This document shows, in pieces, positions 15,435-26,549 of a DNA stretch of 64,000 nt. The notes under the pieces were generated by a model. It saw only the letters and a program-made list of their open reading frames with translations, did not search any database and had not been told where the DNA came from. The stretch's first letter is position 1, and each line of letters begins with the position of its first letter. Source of the stretch: Pseudomonas laurylsulfativorans (GTDB lineage Bacteria; Pseudomonadota; Gammaproteobacteria; Pseudomonadales; Pseudomonadaceae). Location: NCBI RefSeq assembly GCF_002906155.1, contig NZ_MUJK01000003.1:496001-560000 (forward strand), read 5' to 3'. The position numbers and the translations under genes were made by a program.

Positions 15435-18400
15435 CTACTTGAGCAACAACTTAAACTCTTGCACAGGCAACGGCTGACTGTGTAAATACCCCTGGTAGAA
15501 GTGACAGTCCAACCCCTGCAAGAACTCCAGTTGTTCCGCTGTTTCCACCCCTTCGGCAATCACTTTCAAATCCAGGCTGTGGGCCATGGCGACGATGGCG
15601 CGGATGATCTCGGCGTCGTTCGGGTCGCTGGTGGCGTCGCGGATGAATGACTGGTCGATTTTCAGGGTATCGACCGGCAAGCGCTTGAGGTAGGTCAGTG
15701 AGGAGTAGCCGGTGCCGAAGTCGTCCATGGCGAAGCTCACGCCGAGTTTTTTCAGGCGGCGCATTTTGTTGATGGTGTCTTCCAGGTTCTGGATCACGAT
15801 GCCTTCGGTGATTTCCAGCTTCAGCAACGTGCAGGGCAGCCCGTAGGTGGCGAGGCTGTTTTCGACCCGTTCGACGAAGTCGTTCTGGCGGAACTGGCGC
15901 GGGCTGATGTTCACGCACAAGCTGAATTTGTATGGATTCACCAGGCCGTCGTCGATCAATTGTTTGAAGGCCTGGCAGGCTTCGTCGAGGATCCAGGTGC
16001 CGACCTCCAGAATCAGTCCGCTGTCTTCCAGTACCTTGATGAACTCAGTGGGTGACTGCGCACCGAGGTCTGGGTGATTCCAGCGCACCAGGGCTTCGGC
16101 GCCGACGATGCGGTCACCCCGGGCGTCGACCTGGGGTTGGTAATGCACGCGAAACTCACCCCGGGAAAGCGCCAGGCGCAAGTCGGTTTCCATGCGCAGG
16201 CGTTCGCTCGCGGCCTTCTGCATGGTGTTGTGGTACATCTGCGCGGTATTGCGGCCCGAGTCCTTGGCGCGATAGAGCGCGATGTCGGCGCGCTTGAGCA
16301 GGTCGGTCGGGGTCGAACCGTGATCGGGAATCAGTGCAATGCCGATGCTGGGTGTCACTTGCAGGCGCTGACCGTCGAGGAACATCGGTTCGGACAGCAG
16401 TTCGCGAATGGTGTCGGCCACTTCGCGAACCTGATCGCTGACCTCGTTGCGCGAGCCTTCGAGACCGCTGAGTAGCACTACGAATTCGTCACCGCCCAGG
16501 CGCGCAACGGTGTCCTCCATACGCACGCTGGCCTCCAGGCGCGCGGTGATGATTTTCAGCACGGTATCGCCCACCGGGTGCCCGAGGGAGTCGTTGATGT
16601 GCTTGAAGTGGTCGAGGTCGAGAAACATCAGCGCACCACGTAAATTGTGGCGTTTGAGCAGGGCAATTTGCTGACTGAGCCGATCCATCAGCAGAGCCCG
16701 ATTGGGCAGGTTGGTCAGTGGGTCGTGGTAGGCCAGGTGGCGAATCTGCGCTTCGGCGTTTTTCAGCAGGCTGACGTCTCGCGCGGTCAGCAGCAGACAG
16801 GCTGTTTCGTTGAGGGTGATCGGCTCCACCGACACTTCGACAGTGAGCAGTTCGCCGCGCTTGTTGCGTCCGAGCATTTCCTGGTGATGAACCCGCCCCT
16901 TGATCTGCAATTCCGCCAGTAGCGCCGAGCGTTGTTTTTCTTCAGCCCAGATCCCGACCTGGTACACCGTGCGGCCCACCACTTCCTCGGCGCGGTAACC
17001 GGTCAGGCGGCAGAAACCATCGTTGACCTCCAGATAGCGTCCGGTGTCGCGCTCGGTGATGGTGATGGCGTCTGGGCTGGAGTGAAAGGCCTTGGCGAAT
17101 TTCTCTTCACTGGCCTTGAGTGCCGCTTCCGAGCGCTGTTGTTGGGTGATGTCGCGCAGCGTGGTGACGATGCAGGGCTGATCGCCGACGCTGATCTGGC
17201 GGCTGGAAATCACGCAGGTCAGGACCTGTCCGTCCTTGTGCTGGACGAGAATGGCCACGTTGTTCAGGCCTTGTTCACGGATCACTTGTTCGATCCGTCG
17301 CAGGCTTTTCGCCGAAGCGTCCCACAGGCCGATTTCGTCGGCGCTGCGGCCGATCACATCGGCGGTGCTCCAGCCAAATGTCTGGGTGAAGCTGGAGTTG
17401 ATTTCAATGAACTGGCCGGAGTCCTGGTGGGTGACGCAGATCGGATCGGGGCTCACCTGGAACAGTGTGGCGAATTTCTCTTCGGAGGCCACCAGCCGTT
17501 GTTCGCGTTCCACCTGGTCGGTGATGTCGAGCAATGTGCCGGCCATGCGCACCGGCACGCCGTTTTCATCGCGGTAGAGGCGGGCGCGGCTTTCCAGGTA
17601 GCGCGAGCTGCCGTCGGGCAATTGCACGCGGTAGGTCAATTGGTAGTTGCCGGCCGGGCCTTCACGCAGGCTGCGGTAAGCGTCGCGCATGGTGTCGCGT
17701 TCTTCGCCGGGCACGCCTTCGAAGAACTCGTCGAAGGACTCGTGGAAGGGTTTGGCGTCCAGGCCGTGCAGTTGGGCGGCCCGTGCCGAACCGTAGAGCA
17801 TGCCGCTGGGAATGTGCCAGTCCCAGGTGCCGAGTTGCGCCGAGTCCAGGGCCAGGTCGAGGCGTTCCTGGCTGTCCTTGAGGGCATGTTCGGCGATTTT
17901 GCGTTCGGTGGTGTCCAGGAAGGTGCTCAGCAGATAGGGCTGGCCTTCGAGCTCGACCTTTTGCGCACTGAGGATGCCGTCGTGGATCTGGCCGTTGCTG
18001 GCGCGAAACTGCACTTCCATGCTGACCAGGTCACCTTTGGCTTTGGTGGCCTTGACCAGTTCGGCCCGTTGTTCGGGATGCACCCACAGCCCCAGCTCCA
18101 GGGTGGTGCGGCCGATTGCATTTTGCACCGGCCAGCCGAACAGGCTTTCGAAATACTGGTTGGCTTCGGTGATCAGGCCGTCGTCCTGGCGGGTCAGCAG
18201 GACCATGTTCGGGCACAGGTGAAACAGGGTGGCGAAGCGTTTTTCCGAGCTGCTCAGTGCCTGTTCACGCTGGCGCTGGTGGGTGATTTCACGGATCACA
18301 CCGATCATCCGTGGCCTGCCGTGCTTGTCCGGCAACAGGCTGCCGCTGATCTCCAGCCAGTGCAGGCTGCCATCGGGCCAGCGGATGCGATGGTGCATCA

Positions 18401-18719
18401 TTTGTTCCAGCGGCGCGCCAGCGATGACCGCATGGAACGCGCGAACGGTTTTCGCGCGATCTTCCGGAGGCAGCAGGTCGAGGTATTCCAGATCCGATGG
18501 CAATGGTTTGCGGGGGTCGAAGCCGAACAGCGCCTGCGTACCCCGGGACCAGCTGATCTGCCCGCGCTCGATGTCCCAATACCAGGCGCCCAGGCGCGCG
18601 CCGTTGAGCGCGGCCAACAATTGCGAGGCACTCTCCCAGCTCTGTTCGGAGTTTTTCGGGTCAAGTGCCTGTATGCGCGGCATTGGCGGAATACGGTCAA
18701 CAGATTTGGGCATTGGCAA
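15435..18719 (-). CDS. Five-PAS GGDEF/EAL cyclic-di-GMP signalling protein
   Basis: A 1094-residue protein without membrane segments. Five consecutive PAS/PAC units occupy about residues 30–655; the repeated end pattern is ITHQRQREQ, DTTERKIAE, DITDQVERE, DITQQQRSE. Then comes a GGDEF domain with an intact active site (VARLGGDEFVVLLSG) and an EAL domain with intact motifs (GAEALVRW, MDDFGTGYSSLTYLKRLPVDTLKIDQSF, VIAEGVET). Both synthesis and breakdown of cyclic-di-GMP are therefore possible. The many PAS units suggest that it senses redox, light or small ligands in the cytoplasm. It is transcribed alone. Confidence 0.95.
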   Translation of the reverse strand: MPMPKSVDRIPPMPRIQALDPKNSEQSWESASQLLAALNGARLGAWYWDIERGQISWSRGTQALFGFDPRKPLPSDLEYLDLLPPEDRAKTVRAFHAVIAGAPLEQMMHHRIRWPDGSLHWLEISGSLLPDKHGRPRMIGVIREITHQRQREQALSSSEKRFATLFHLCPNMVLLTRQDDGLITEANQYFESLFGWPVQNAIGRTTLELGLWVHPEQRAELVKATKAKGDLVSMEVQFRASNGQIHDGILSAQKVELEGQPYLLSTFLDTTERKIAEHALKDSQERLDLALDSAQLGTWDWHIPSGMLYGSARAAQLHGLDAKPFHESFDEFFEGVPGEERDTMRDAYRSLREGPAGNYQLTYRVQLPDGSSRYLESRARLYRDENGVPVRMAGTLLDITDQVEREQRLVASEEKFATLFQVSPDPICVTHQDSGQFIEINSSFTQTFGWSTADVIGRSADEIGLWDASAKSLRRIEQVIREQGLNNVAILVQHKDGQVLTCVISSRQISVGDQPCIVTTLRDITQQQRSEAALKASEEKFAKAFHSSPDAITITERDTGRYLEVNDGFCRLTGYRAEEVVGRTVYQVGIWAEEKQRSALLAELQIKGRVHHQEMLGRNKRGELLTVEVSVEPITLNETACLLLTARDVSLLKNAEAQIRHLAYHDPLTNLPNRALLMDRLSQQIALLKRHNLRGALMFLDLDHFKHINDSLGHPVGDTVLKIITARLEASVRMEDTVARLGGDEFVVLLSGLEGSRNEVSDQVREVADTIRELLSEPMFLDGQRLQVTPSIGIALIPDHGSTPTDLLKRADIALYRAKDSGRNTAQMYHNTMQKAASERLRMETDLRLALSRGEFRVHYQPQVDARGDRIVGAEALVRWNHPDLGAQSPTEFIKVLEDSGLILEVGTWILDEACQAFKQLIDDGLVNPYKFSLCVNISPRQFRQNDFVERVENSLATYGLPCTLLKLEITEGIVIQNLEDTINKMRRLKKLGVSFAMDDFGTGYSSLTYLKRLPVDTLKIDQSFIRDATSDPNDAEIIRAIVAMAHSLDLKVIAEGVETAEQLEFLQGLDCHFYQGYLHSQPLPVQEFKLLLK

Positions 18720-18778
18720 GCCTTAGGCTGAATGGGCGTTTTGTACAGGCATTCGCGGCTCTATAGGAGTAGCACAAG

Positions 18779-19669
18779 TTAGCCTTGAGTCCCTGGCGGA
18801 TCGAGTTGAGCGTCCAGCAGGGCCATGAAAGCCCGGGCAGCATTCGACAGCGTCCTTTCCGTGTGCAGGATATAGCCTAGCTGGCGAGTGAGCTGTATGC
18901 CCGGCAAAGGTATGCGCGCCACCTGATCGTCGAGCATGGTGCGCGGCAAAACACTCCAGGCCAGACCGATCGAGACCATCATCTTGATGGTTTCCAGGTA
19001 GTTGGTGCTCATGGCGATATTGGGTGTGAGGCCCTGGGCTTCAAACAGCCGCTGCACAATATGGTGGGTAAAGGTATTGCCGCCTGGGAAGACCGCCGGG
19101 TGTCGGGCAATGTCCGCCAGGCTGACCTTGCCGTTGTTGAGCAGAGAGTGCTCTGGGGCGACCACGAAATCCAGCGGGTCGTCCCACACCGGGGTGGCCT
19201 TGACCAGTGCATGGGGTTCCGGCGCCAGGGTGATGACCGCCAGTTCGGCGCGGCCATGGAGAATTTCCTCGTAGGCCACTTCCGAATCGAGGAACTGAAT
19301 ATCCAGCGCCACTTGTGGGTAGCGTCGGGTGAATTCCCTCAATAAGGGTGGCAAACGATGCAGGCCGATGTGGTGACTGGTGGCCAGGGTCAGACGACCG
19401 GTCACTTCGCCGGTGAGGTTGGTCAGGGCGCGGCGCGTATCATCGAGGACATTCAGAATCTGGTAGGCCCGCGGCAGCAGGGCGCGCCCGGCCTCGGTCA
19501 GGCCCACTTCACGGCCCAAGCGATCGAACAGTCGCACCTTCAATTGCTGCTCCAGCCCGGCGATGCGTTTGCTGATCGCTGGCTGGGTCAGGTGCAGCCG
19601 CTCCCCGGCGCCGGAGAAGCTTCCGGTCTCAGCGATGGCAATAAATGCATTGAGGTTGGCCAGGTCCAT
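18779..19669 (-). CDS. LysR-family transcriptional regulator next to leuC
   Basis: 296 residues. The N-terminal winged helix reads MDLANLNAFIAIAETGSFSGAGERLHLTQPAISKRIAGLEQQL, a standard LysR head; the effector domain follows (LATSHHIGLHRLPPLLREF…). I chose ATG 19669, ten codons inside the longest frame, because it gives the family N terminus. It is divergent from leuC, and a T-N11-A dyad lies between them, so it may control leuCD and itself. The P. aeruginosa orthologue (PA3122 position) has the same placement. Confidence 0.92.
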   Translation of the reverse strand: MDLANLNAFIAIAETGSFSGAGERLHLTQPAISKRIAGLEQQLKVRLFDRLGREVGLTEAGRALLPRAYQILNVLDDTRRALTNLTGEVTGRLTLATSHHIGLHRLPPLLREFTRRYPQVALDIQFLDSEVAYEEILHGRAELAVITLAPEPHALVKATPVWDDPLDFVVAPEHSLLNNGKVSLADIARHPAVFPGGNTFTHHIVQRLFEAQGLTPNIAMSTNYLETIKMMVSIGLAWSVLPRTMLDDQVARIPLPGIQLTRQLGYILHTERTLSNAARAFMALLDAQLDPPGTQG

Positions 19670-19686
19670 GGTTGTATTCCAGTTGG

Positions 19687-19701
19687 TTATCCAAAGCATA
19701 A
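19687..19701 (+). promoter_or_regulatory. LysR-type T-N11-A dyad between the regulator and leuC
   Basis: TTAT-CCAAAGC-ATAA is a 15-base interrupted palindrome with the T-N11-A spacing typical of LysR operators. It lies 18 bases upstream of the LysR start in the divergent intergenic region. Only the symmetry and position support it. Confidence 0.45.
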
Positions 19702-19816
19702 AAAATATGAATTTGAGTTATTTAATGTAACCCCATAGGATCAGCCTCACAAGCCAAAGGGTTATTGAGGCATTCAAAACCCGGGGCATAGAAACAAGCT
19801 GATGAGGAACCGTCTG

Positions 19817-21235
19817 ATGGCCGGCAAAACGCTCTACGACAAGCTCTGGGATTCGCATTTGGTCAAGCAGCGCGACGATGGCTCTGCGCTGATCTACATC
19901 GATCGTCACATCATTCACGAAGTGACCTCGCCGCAAGCCTTCGAAGGCCTGCGCCTGGCCGGGCGCAAGCCATGGCGTATCGATGCCAACATCGCGACCC
20001 CGGACCACAACGTACCGACCACGCCGGAACGCAAGGGCGGCATCGACGCCATCGTCGACCAGGTCTCGCGCCTGCAAGTCCAGACCCTCGATGACAACTG
20101 CGACGAATACGGCATCGTCGAATTCAAGATGAACGACGTTCGCCAAGGCATCGTCCACGTCATCGGCCCGGAGCAGGGCGCCACCTTGCCGGGCATGACC
20201 GTGGTCTGCGGCGACTCCCACACCTCGACCCATGGCGCATTCGGCGCATTGGCTCACGGTATCGGCACCTCCGAGGTCGAGCATGTGCTCGCCACCCAGT
20301 GCCTGGTCGCCAAGAAAATGAAAAACATGCTGGTGCGCGTCGAAGGCCAATTGCCTTTCGGTGTGACCGCCAAGGACATAGTGCTCGCCGTGATCGGCAA
20401 GATCGGTACCGCTGGCGGTAACGGCCACGCCATCGAATTCGCCGGCAGCGCGATTCGCGAGTTGTCTGTCGAAGGCCGCATGACCATCTGCAACATGTCC
20501 ATCGAAGCCGGCGCTCGCGTAGGCCTGGTGGCTGCGGACGAAAAAACCGTGGCATACGTCAAGGGCCGTCCGTTCGCTCCGAAAGGCGCGGAATGGGACC
20601 TGGCCGTCGAAGCCTGGAAAGACCTGGTTTCTGACGCTGATGCCGCGTTTGATACCGTGGTTGAGCTCGATGCCGCGCAAATCAAGCCGCAAGTCAGCTG
20701 GGGCACCTCGCCGGAAATGGTCTTGGCGGTCGACCAGAACGTGCCGGATCCTGCCAAGGAAATGGACCTGGTCAAGCGCGACTCCATCGTCCGTGCCTTG
20801 AAATACATGGGTTTGACCGCCAATCAGGCGATCACCGACATTCAGCTCGACCGTGTGTTCATCGGTTCCTGCACCAACTCGCGGATCGAAGACCTGCGTG
20901 CTGCTGCGGTGATTGCCAAGGGCCGCAAAGTGGCCTCGACCATCAAGCAGGCCATCGTCGTGCCGGGCTCGGGTCTGGTGAAGGCGCAGGCCGAATCGGA
21001 AGGCCTGGACAAGATTTTCCTCGAAGCCGGTTTCGAATGGCGTGAGCCGGGTTGCTCAATGTGCCTGGCGATGAACCCGGACCGTTTGGAAAGTGGCGAG
21101 CATTGCGCCTCGACTTCCAACCGCAACTTCGAAGGCCGTCAGGGCGCCGGTGGTCGTACTCACCTCGTCAGCCCGGCCATGGCCGCCGCCGCCGCTGTGA
21201 ACGGTCGTTTCATCGACGTCCGTGAATTGATCTAA
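19817..21235 (+). CDS. leuC: 3-isopropylmalate dehydratase large subunit
   Basis: Isomerises 2-isopropylmalate to 3-isopropylmalate in leucine synthesis together with LeuD; 472 residues. The [4Fe-4S] cysteines are in [15 protein letters not shown] and [14 protein letters not shown]. Aconitase-family motifs include [25 protein letters not shown]. The start at 19817 gives [14 protein letters not shown], the usual beginning; the longer frame adds only five residues. leuD begins 11 bases after the stop. Confidence 0.97.
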   Translation: MAGKTLYDKLWDSHLVKQRDDGSALIYIDRHIIHEVTSPQAFEGLRLAGRKPWRIDANIATPDHNVPTTPERKGGIDAIVDQVSRLQVQTLDDNCDEYGIVEFKMNDVRQGIVHVIGPEQGATLPGMTVVCGDSHTSTHGAFGALAHGIGTSEVEHVLATQCLVAKKMKNMLVRVEGQLPFGVTAKDIVLAVIGKIGTAGGNGHAIEFAGSAIRELSVEGRMTICNMSIEAGARVGLVAADEKTVAYVKGRPFAPKGAEWDLAVEAWKDLVSDADAAFDTVVELDAAQIKPQVSWGTSPEMVLAVDQNVPDPAKEMDLVKRDSIVRALKYMGLTANQAITDIQLDRVFIGSCTNSRIEDLRAAAVIAKGRKVASTIKQAIVVPGSGLVKAQAESEGLDKIFLEAGFEWREPGCSMCLAMNPDRLESGEHCASTSNRNFEGRQGAGGRTHLVSPAMAAAAAVNGRFIDVRELI

Positions 21236-21246
21236 AGGAGCGCAGC

Positions 21247-21891
21247 ATGAAAGCTTTTACCCAGCACACTGGACTTGTCGCGCCTTTGGATCGTGCCAAC
21301 GTCGACACCGACCAGATCATCCCGAAGCAGTTCTTGAAGTCGATCAAGCGCACCGGTTTCGGTCCGAACCTGTTCGATGAATGGCGCTACCTGGATGTGG
21401 GGCAGCCTTATCAGGACAACTCCAAGCGTCCGCTGAACAAGGACTTCGTCCTCAACGCCGAACGTTACCAGGGCGCCAGCGTATTGCTGGCCCGCGAGAA
21501 CTTCGGTTGCGGTTCCAGCCGCGAGCACGCGCCGTGGGCGCTGGAAGAGTACGGTTTCCGCAGCATCATCGCGCCGAGCTATGCCGACATCTTCTTCAAC
21601 AACAGCTTCAAGAACGGTTTGTTGCCGATCATCTTGAGCGATGCCGAAGTCGATGAGCTGTTCCAACAGGTCGAGGCCAATCCGGGCTATCAGTTGCAGG
21701 TTGATCTGCAAGCCCAGACCGTAACCCGCCCTGACGGCAAGGTGTTGAGCTTTGAAATCGATGCCTTCCGCAAGCATTGCCTGCTCAACGGCCTGGACGA
21801 TATCGGCCTGACCTTGCAGGACGGCGACGCGATCGCGACGTTTGAAGCCAAGCACCGTGCGAGCCAGCCCTGGTTGTTTCGTGACGCTTGA
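21247..21891 (+). CDS. leuD: 3-isopropylmalate dehydratase small subunit
   Basis: The swivel-domain partner of LeuC; 214 residues. It starts [30 protein letters not shown], and the substrate-binding loop is [18 protein letters not shown]. The ribosome site AAAGGAG lies 7 bases ahead and the spacing from leuC is 11 bases, so the two are co-transcribed. A REP pair and a methyltransferase gene separate it from leuB. Confidence 0.97.
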   Translation: MKAFTQHTGLVAPLDRANVDTDQIIPKQFLKSIKRTGFGPNLFDEWRYLDVGQPYQDNSKRPLNKDFVLNAERYQGASVLLARENFGCGSSREHAPWALEEYGFRSIIAPSYADIFFNNSFKNGLLPIILSDAEVDELFQQVEANPGYQLQVDLQAQTVTRPDGKVLSFEIDAFRKHCLLNGLDDIGLTLQDGDAIATFEAKHRASQPWLFRDA

Positions 21892-21913
21892 TTTTGCATA
21901 AGGCGCGATGACG

Positions 21914-21980
21914 CCATCGCTGGCAAGCCAGCTCCTACAGTTGAAATGCATTCCTTGTAGGAGCCGGCTTGCCGGCGATG
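21914..21980. repeat. REP pair between leuD and the methyltransferase gene
   Basis: Inverted REP units CCATCGCTGGCAAGCCAGCTCCTAC and GTAGGAGCCGGCTTGCCGGCGATG are separated by about 18 bases. They may modulate transcript decay between leuD and downstream genes. Confidence 0.88.
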
Positions 21981-22027
21981 ACGCCCGCCCAGGCACCACA
22001 AGACTCACCCCAAAAAAGGAAGTCCCC

Positions 22028-22795
22028 ATGACCCGCACCGCCCAGCACACCCAGGTAGTCCAGAAGCAATTCGGTGAACAGGCTGCGGCCTACCTGAGCA
22101 GTGCCGTACACGCTCAAGGCACTGAATTCGCGCTGCTACAGGCCGAGCTGGCCGGGCAGGGCGAGGCGCGGGTGCTGGATCTCGGTTGCGGCGCCGGTCA
22201 CGTGAGTTTTCATGTGGCGCCGTTGGTCAAGGAGGTGGTGGCTTACGACCTGTCGCAGCAGATGCTCGATGTCGTGACCGCTGCCGCTGTCGATCGTGGC
22301 CTGAACAACGTCACCACAGTCAACGGTGCCGCCGAGCGCCTGCCGTTCGCCGATGGCGAGTTCGATTTCGTCTTCAGCCGCTATTCGGCCCACCATTGGA
22401 GCGATCTGGGCTTGGCGTTGCGGGAAGTGCGCCGGGTATTGAAGCCGGGCGGTGTCGCGGCGTTCATCGACGTGTTGTCACCGGGTAGCCCGTTGTTCGA
22501 CACTTACCTGCAAAGCGTCGAAGTGCTGCGCGATACCAGCCATGTGCGCGATTATTCCGCCGGCGAATGGTTGCGCCAGGTCAGCGAGGCAGGGCTGCAC
22601 ACCCGTACTACCACCCGTCAGCGTCTGCGCCTGGAGTACAACAGCTGGGTCGAGCGCATGCGCACACCTGAAGTGATGCGCGCCGCGATCCGCGCGTTGC
22701 AGCAGTCGATGGGCAATGAAGTACGCGAATATTTTGAGATTGAGGCCGATGGATCGTTCAGTACAGATGTACTGGTCCTGATGGCTGAGCGATAG
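22028..22795 (+). CDS. Class I SAM-dependent methyltransferase between leuD and leuB
   Basis: 255 residues. The SAM motif is RVLDLGCGAGHVSFHVAPL near residue 50, followed by VVAYDLSQQMLDVV and AAERLPFADGEFDFVFSRYSAHHW, the UbiE/COQ5-type pattern. The start is ATG 22028, about 8 bases after AAGGAAG. The same gene sits between leuD and leuB in P. aeruginosa (PA3119 position), yet leucine synthesis needs no methylation at this step. The substrate is unknown; an acceptor small carboxylate, as for trans-aconitate methyltransferases, is possible. Confidence 0.9.
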   Translation: MTRTAQHTQVVQKQFGEQAAAYLSSAVHAQGTEFALLQAELAGQGEARVLDLGCGAGHVSFHVAPLVKEVVAYDLSQQMLDVVTAAAVDRGLNNVTTVNGAAERLPFADGEFDFVFSRYSAHHWSDLGLALREVRRVLKPGGVAAFIDVLSPGSPLFDTYLQSVEVLRDTSHVRDYSAGEWLRQVSEAGLHTRTTTRQRLRLEYNSWVERMRTPEVMRAAIRALQQSMGNEVREYFEIEADGSFSTDVLVLMAER

Positions 22796-22846
22796 AATTT
22801 TTCCGGGCGCGCCTGTGGGCGCACCGACTGATGACATGAGGAAAGC

Positions 22847-23929
<1,083 letters not shown>

Positions 23930-23995
23930 TCTCTCGGGCCCGCTGCCAAATTCAAGACAAAGCAGCGGCCCACATTTCAAGAAGGTGTAGTTGCG

Positions 23996-25108
23996 ATGAA
24001 ACGTGTAGGTCTGATCGGTTGGCGCGGCATGGTCGGTTCCGTGCTCATGCAGCGGATGCTGGAAGAGCAGGATTTCGATCTTATCGAGCCGGTGTTTTTC
24101 ACCACTTCCAATGTCGGTGGCCAAGGCCCGTCCGTGGGCAAGGACATTGCTCCGCTCAAGGACGCTTACAGCATTGAAGAGCTGAAAACCCTCGACGTGA
24201 TTCTGACCTGCCAGGGTGGCGACTACACCAGCGAAGTCTTCCCCAAGCTGCGCGAAGCCGGCTGGCAGGGTTACTGGATCGACGCCGCTTCCAGCCTGCG
24301 CATGCAGGATGACGCGGTCATCGTTCTGGATCCGGTCAATCGCAAGGTCATCGACCAGCAGTTGGACGCGGGCACCAAGAACTACATCGGCGGCAACTGC
24401 ACCGTCAGCCTGATGCTGATGGGCCTCGGTGGCCTGTTCGAAGCTGGCCTGGTGGAGTGGATGAGCGCCATGACCTATCAGGCGGCGTCCGGTGCCGGCG
24501 CGCAGAACATGCGTGAGCTGATCAAGCAGATGGGCGCGACCCACGCCGCTGTTGCCGATCAACTGGCCGATCCGGCCAGCGCGATCCTCGACATCGACCG
24601 TCGTGTTGCCGAAGCCATGCGCAGCGATGCGTACCCGACTGAAAACTTCGGTGTGCCGCTGGCCGGCAGCCTGATCCCGTGGATCGACAAGGAACTGCCG
24701 AACGGTCAGAGTCGCGAAGAGTGGAAGGCCCAGGCCGAGACCAACAAGATCCTCGGTCGCTTCAAGAGCCCGATCCCGGTCGATGGCATCTGCGTACGCA
24801 TCGGCGCCATGCGCTGCCACAGCCAGGCGCTGACCATCAAGCTGAACAAAGACGTACCGATCGCTGATATCGAAGGGCTGATCAGCCAGCACAACCCTTG
24901 GGTCAAGCTGGTGCCGAACAGCCGCGAGACCAGCATTCAGGAGCTGAGCCCGAACAAGGTCACCGGCACCCTGAACATCCCGGTTGGCCGTCTGCGCAAG
25001 CTGAACATGGGTTCGCAGTTCGTCGGTGCGTTTACCGTCGGCGACCAGTTGCTGTGGGGCGCGGCCGAACCGCTGCGTCGCATGCTGCGGATCCTGCTTG
25101 AGCGTTGA
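23996..25108 (+). CDS. asd: Aspartate-semialdehyde dehydrogenase
   Basis: Reduces aspartyl phosphate to the semialdehyde for Lys, Met, Thr and peptidoglycan precursors; 370 residues. It begins [21 protein letters not shown] (NADP fold). The catalytic cysteine is in [21 protein letters not shown], and the base histidine region is [16 protein letters not shown]. It is of the gamma-proteobacterial type. An intrinsic terminator follows, then a REP pair and the catalytically altered paralogue. Confidence 0.97.
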   Translation: MKRVGLIGWRGMVGSVLMQRMLEEQDFDLIEPVFFTTSNVGGQGPSVGKDIAPLKDAYSIEELKTLDVILTCQGGDYTSEVFPKLREAGWQGYWIDAASSLRMQDDAVIVLDPVNRKVIDQQLDAGTKNYIGGNCTVSLMLMGLGGLFEAGLVEWMSAMTYQAASGAGAQNMRELIKQMGATHAAVADQLADPASAILDIDRRVAEAMRSDAYPTENFGVPLAGSLIPWIDKELPNGQSREEWKAQAETNKILGRFKSPIPVDGICVRIGAMRCHSQALTIKLNKDVPIADIEGLISQHNPWVKLVPNSRETSIQELSPNKVTGTLNIPVGRLRKLNMGSQFVGAFTVGDQLLWGAAEPLRRMLRILLER

Positions 25109-25128
25109 TCGACTGAAGCAATGAAAGA

Positions 25129-25158
25129 ACCCGTGCCTTGAAAGAGGTGCGGGTTTTT
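25129..25158 (+). terminator. Intrinsic terminator after asd
   Basis: AACCCGTGCCTT / AGGTGCGGGTT stem with loop GAAAG and a run of seven T, 20 bases after the asd stop. Confidence 0.85.
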
Positions 25159-25186
25159 TTATGGGCAAGGGTTGTCCATGAGGCCG

Positions 25187-25252
25187 CCATCGCTGGCAAG
25201 CCAGCTCCTACAATTGACGCGTACCCTGTAGGAGCTGGCTTGCCAGCGATGG
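25187..25252. repeat. REP pair between asd and its paralogue
   Basis: Inverted units CCATCGCTGGCAAGCCAGCTCCTAC and GTAGGAGCTGGCTTGCCAGCGATGG around an 18-base spacer. They are the same REP class as the array at 7.7–9.5 kb. Confidence 0.9.
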
Positions 25253-25334
25253 GGCCGCTATGAGCACCGCCGAATTGCCTGTGTGTCACTCACCCGGTAA
25301 AGTGCCGCTCCCCCGTTTCGCCAGAGGTCAAACC

Positions 25335-26345
25335 ATGAGCCAGTCCATTGATATTGCCGTGATCGGCGCCACCGGTACTGTCGGCGAAACACTCGTGCAG
25401 ATTCTCGAAGAGCGCGATTTCCCGATCGGCACCCTGCACCTGCTGGCCAGCAGCGAATCGGCCGGCAGTTCGGTACCGTATCGCGGCAAGAACGTACGGG
25501 TACGGGAAGTCGATGAGTTCGACTTCAGCAAGGTGCAATTAGCCTTTTTTGCCGCTGGCCCGGCGGTTTCCTTGAGTTTTGCTTCCCGCGCGACTGACGC
25601 CGGTTGCTCGGTGATCGATCTTTCCGGTGCCTTGCCGGCGGAAAAGGCGCCGCAGGTCGTGCCTGAGGCCAACGCCCAGGTGCTGGCAGGCTTGAAAAAA
25701 CCCTTTCAGGTCAGCAGTCCAAGTCCGTCGACCACCACACTGGCGGTGGTGCTCGCGCCACTGATGGACTTGCTCGATTTGCAGCGAGTCAGCCTGACCG
25801 CCAGCCTGGCGGTATCGGCACAGGGCCGCGAAGCGGTGAGTGAGCTCGCCCGGCAAACCGCCGAGCTGCTGAATGTGCGGCCGCTGGAGCCGAAATTCTT
25901 TGACCGGCAGATGGCCTTCAACCTGCTGGCCCAGGTCGGCAAGCCGGATGAGCAAGGTCATACCCTGCTGGAGAAACGCCTGGTGCGTGAGTTGCGGCAG
26001 GTCATGGCGCGACCTTCATTGAAGATTTCCGTCACGTGCATTCAAGCCCCGGTGTTTTTTGGCGATAGCTATAGCGTGACTCTGCAGTCCGCGAGTGAAA
26101 TCGACCTGGCGAAAATCAATGCGGCCCTGGAGGATGCACCCGGCATCGAGCTGGTAGAAGCCGGCGATTACCCGACGCCGGTGGGCGATGCGGTAGGGCA
26201 GGACGTGGTCTACGTCGGTCGGGTTCGCCATGGGGTCGACGACCTGTCGGAACTTAATTTGTGGCTGACGTCAGATAACGTACGCAAAGGCGCCGCGCTC
26301 AACGCTGTGCAGTTGGCCGAGTTGTTGATAAAAGACCTGCTGTAA
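25335..26345 (+). CDS. Aspartate-semialdehyde dehydrogenase paralogue without the catalytic cysteine (Usg-like)
   Basis: 336 residues with the Asd fold: IDIAVIGATGTVGETLVQILEERDFP at the N terminus and the C-terminal KISVTCIQAPVFFGDSYSV. At the position where Asd proteins have N-P-N-C-S-T this protein reads S-P-S-P-S-T (within SSPSPSTTTLAVVLAPL), so the nucleophilic cysteine is replaced. It cannot do the normal reaction. It corresponds to E. coli Usg and to the gene at the PA3116 position, always next to fimV/truA. A structural or regulatory role is likely. The start at 25335 gives MSQSIDIAVIG. Confidence 0.9.
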   Translation: MSQSIDIAVIGATGTVGETLVQILEERDFPIGTLHLLASSESAGSSVPYRGKNVRVREVDEFDFSKVQLAFFAAGPAVSLSFASRATDAGCSVIDLSGALPAEKAPQVVPEANAQVLAGLKKPFQVSSPSPSTTTLAVVLAPLMDLLDLQRVSLTASLAVSAQGREAVSELARQTAELLNVRPLEPKFFDRQMAFNLLAQVGKPDEQGHTLLEKRLVRELRQVMARPSLKISVTCIQAPVFFGDSYSVTLQSASEIDLAKINAALEDAPGIELVEAGDYPTPVGDAVGQDVVYVGRVRHGVDDLSELNLWLTSDNVRKGAALNAVQLAELLIKDLL

Positions 26346-26549
26346 AAGATACTTTGCAACAATTTGTCGAATGATTCCGGGCGAGCCTATGCTTGCCGGA
26401 GTGCTGAAGGCGAGCCACTCTGCGGGGCTTTCCGGGCATTAATGAAAAGATCGCGCGCGACGACCCTCGCCGTTGCGCGCAATGCCTTACGGCAGCGGCT
26501 ATCAATACCTTCTCGCTGGCCGAGGAATGTTCAAACTAAGGATGAGCTA

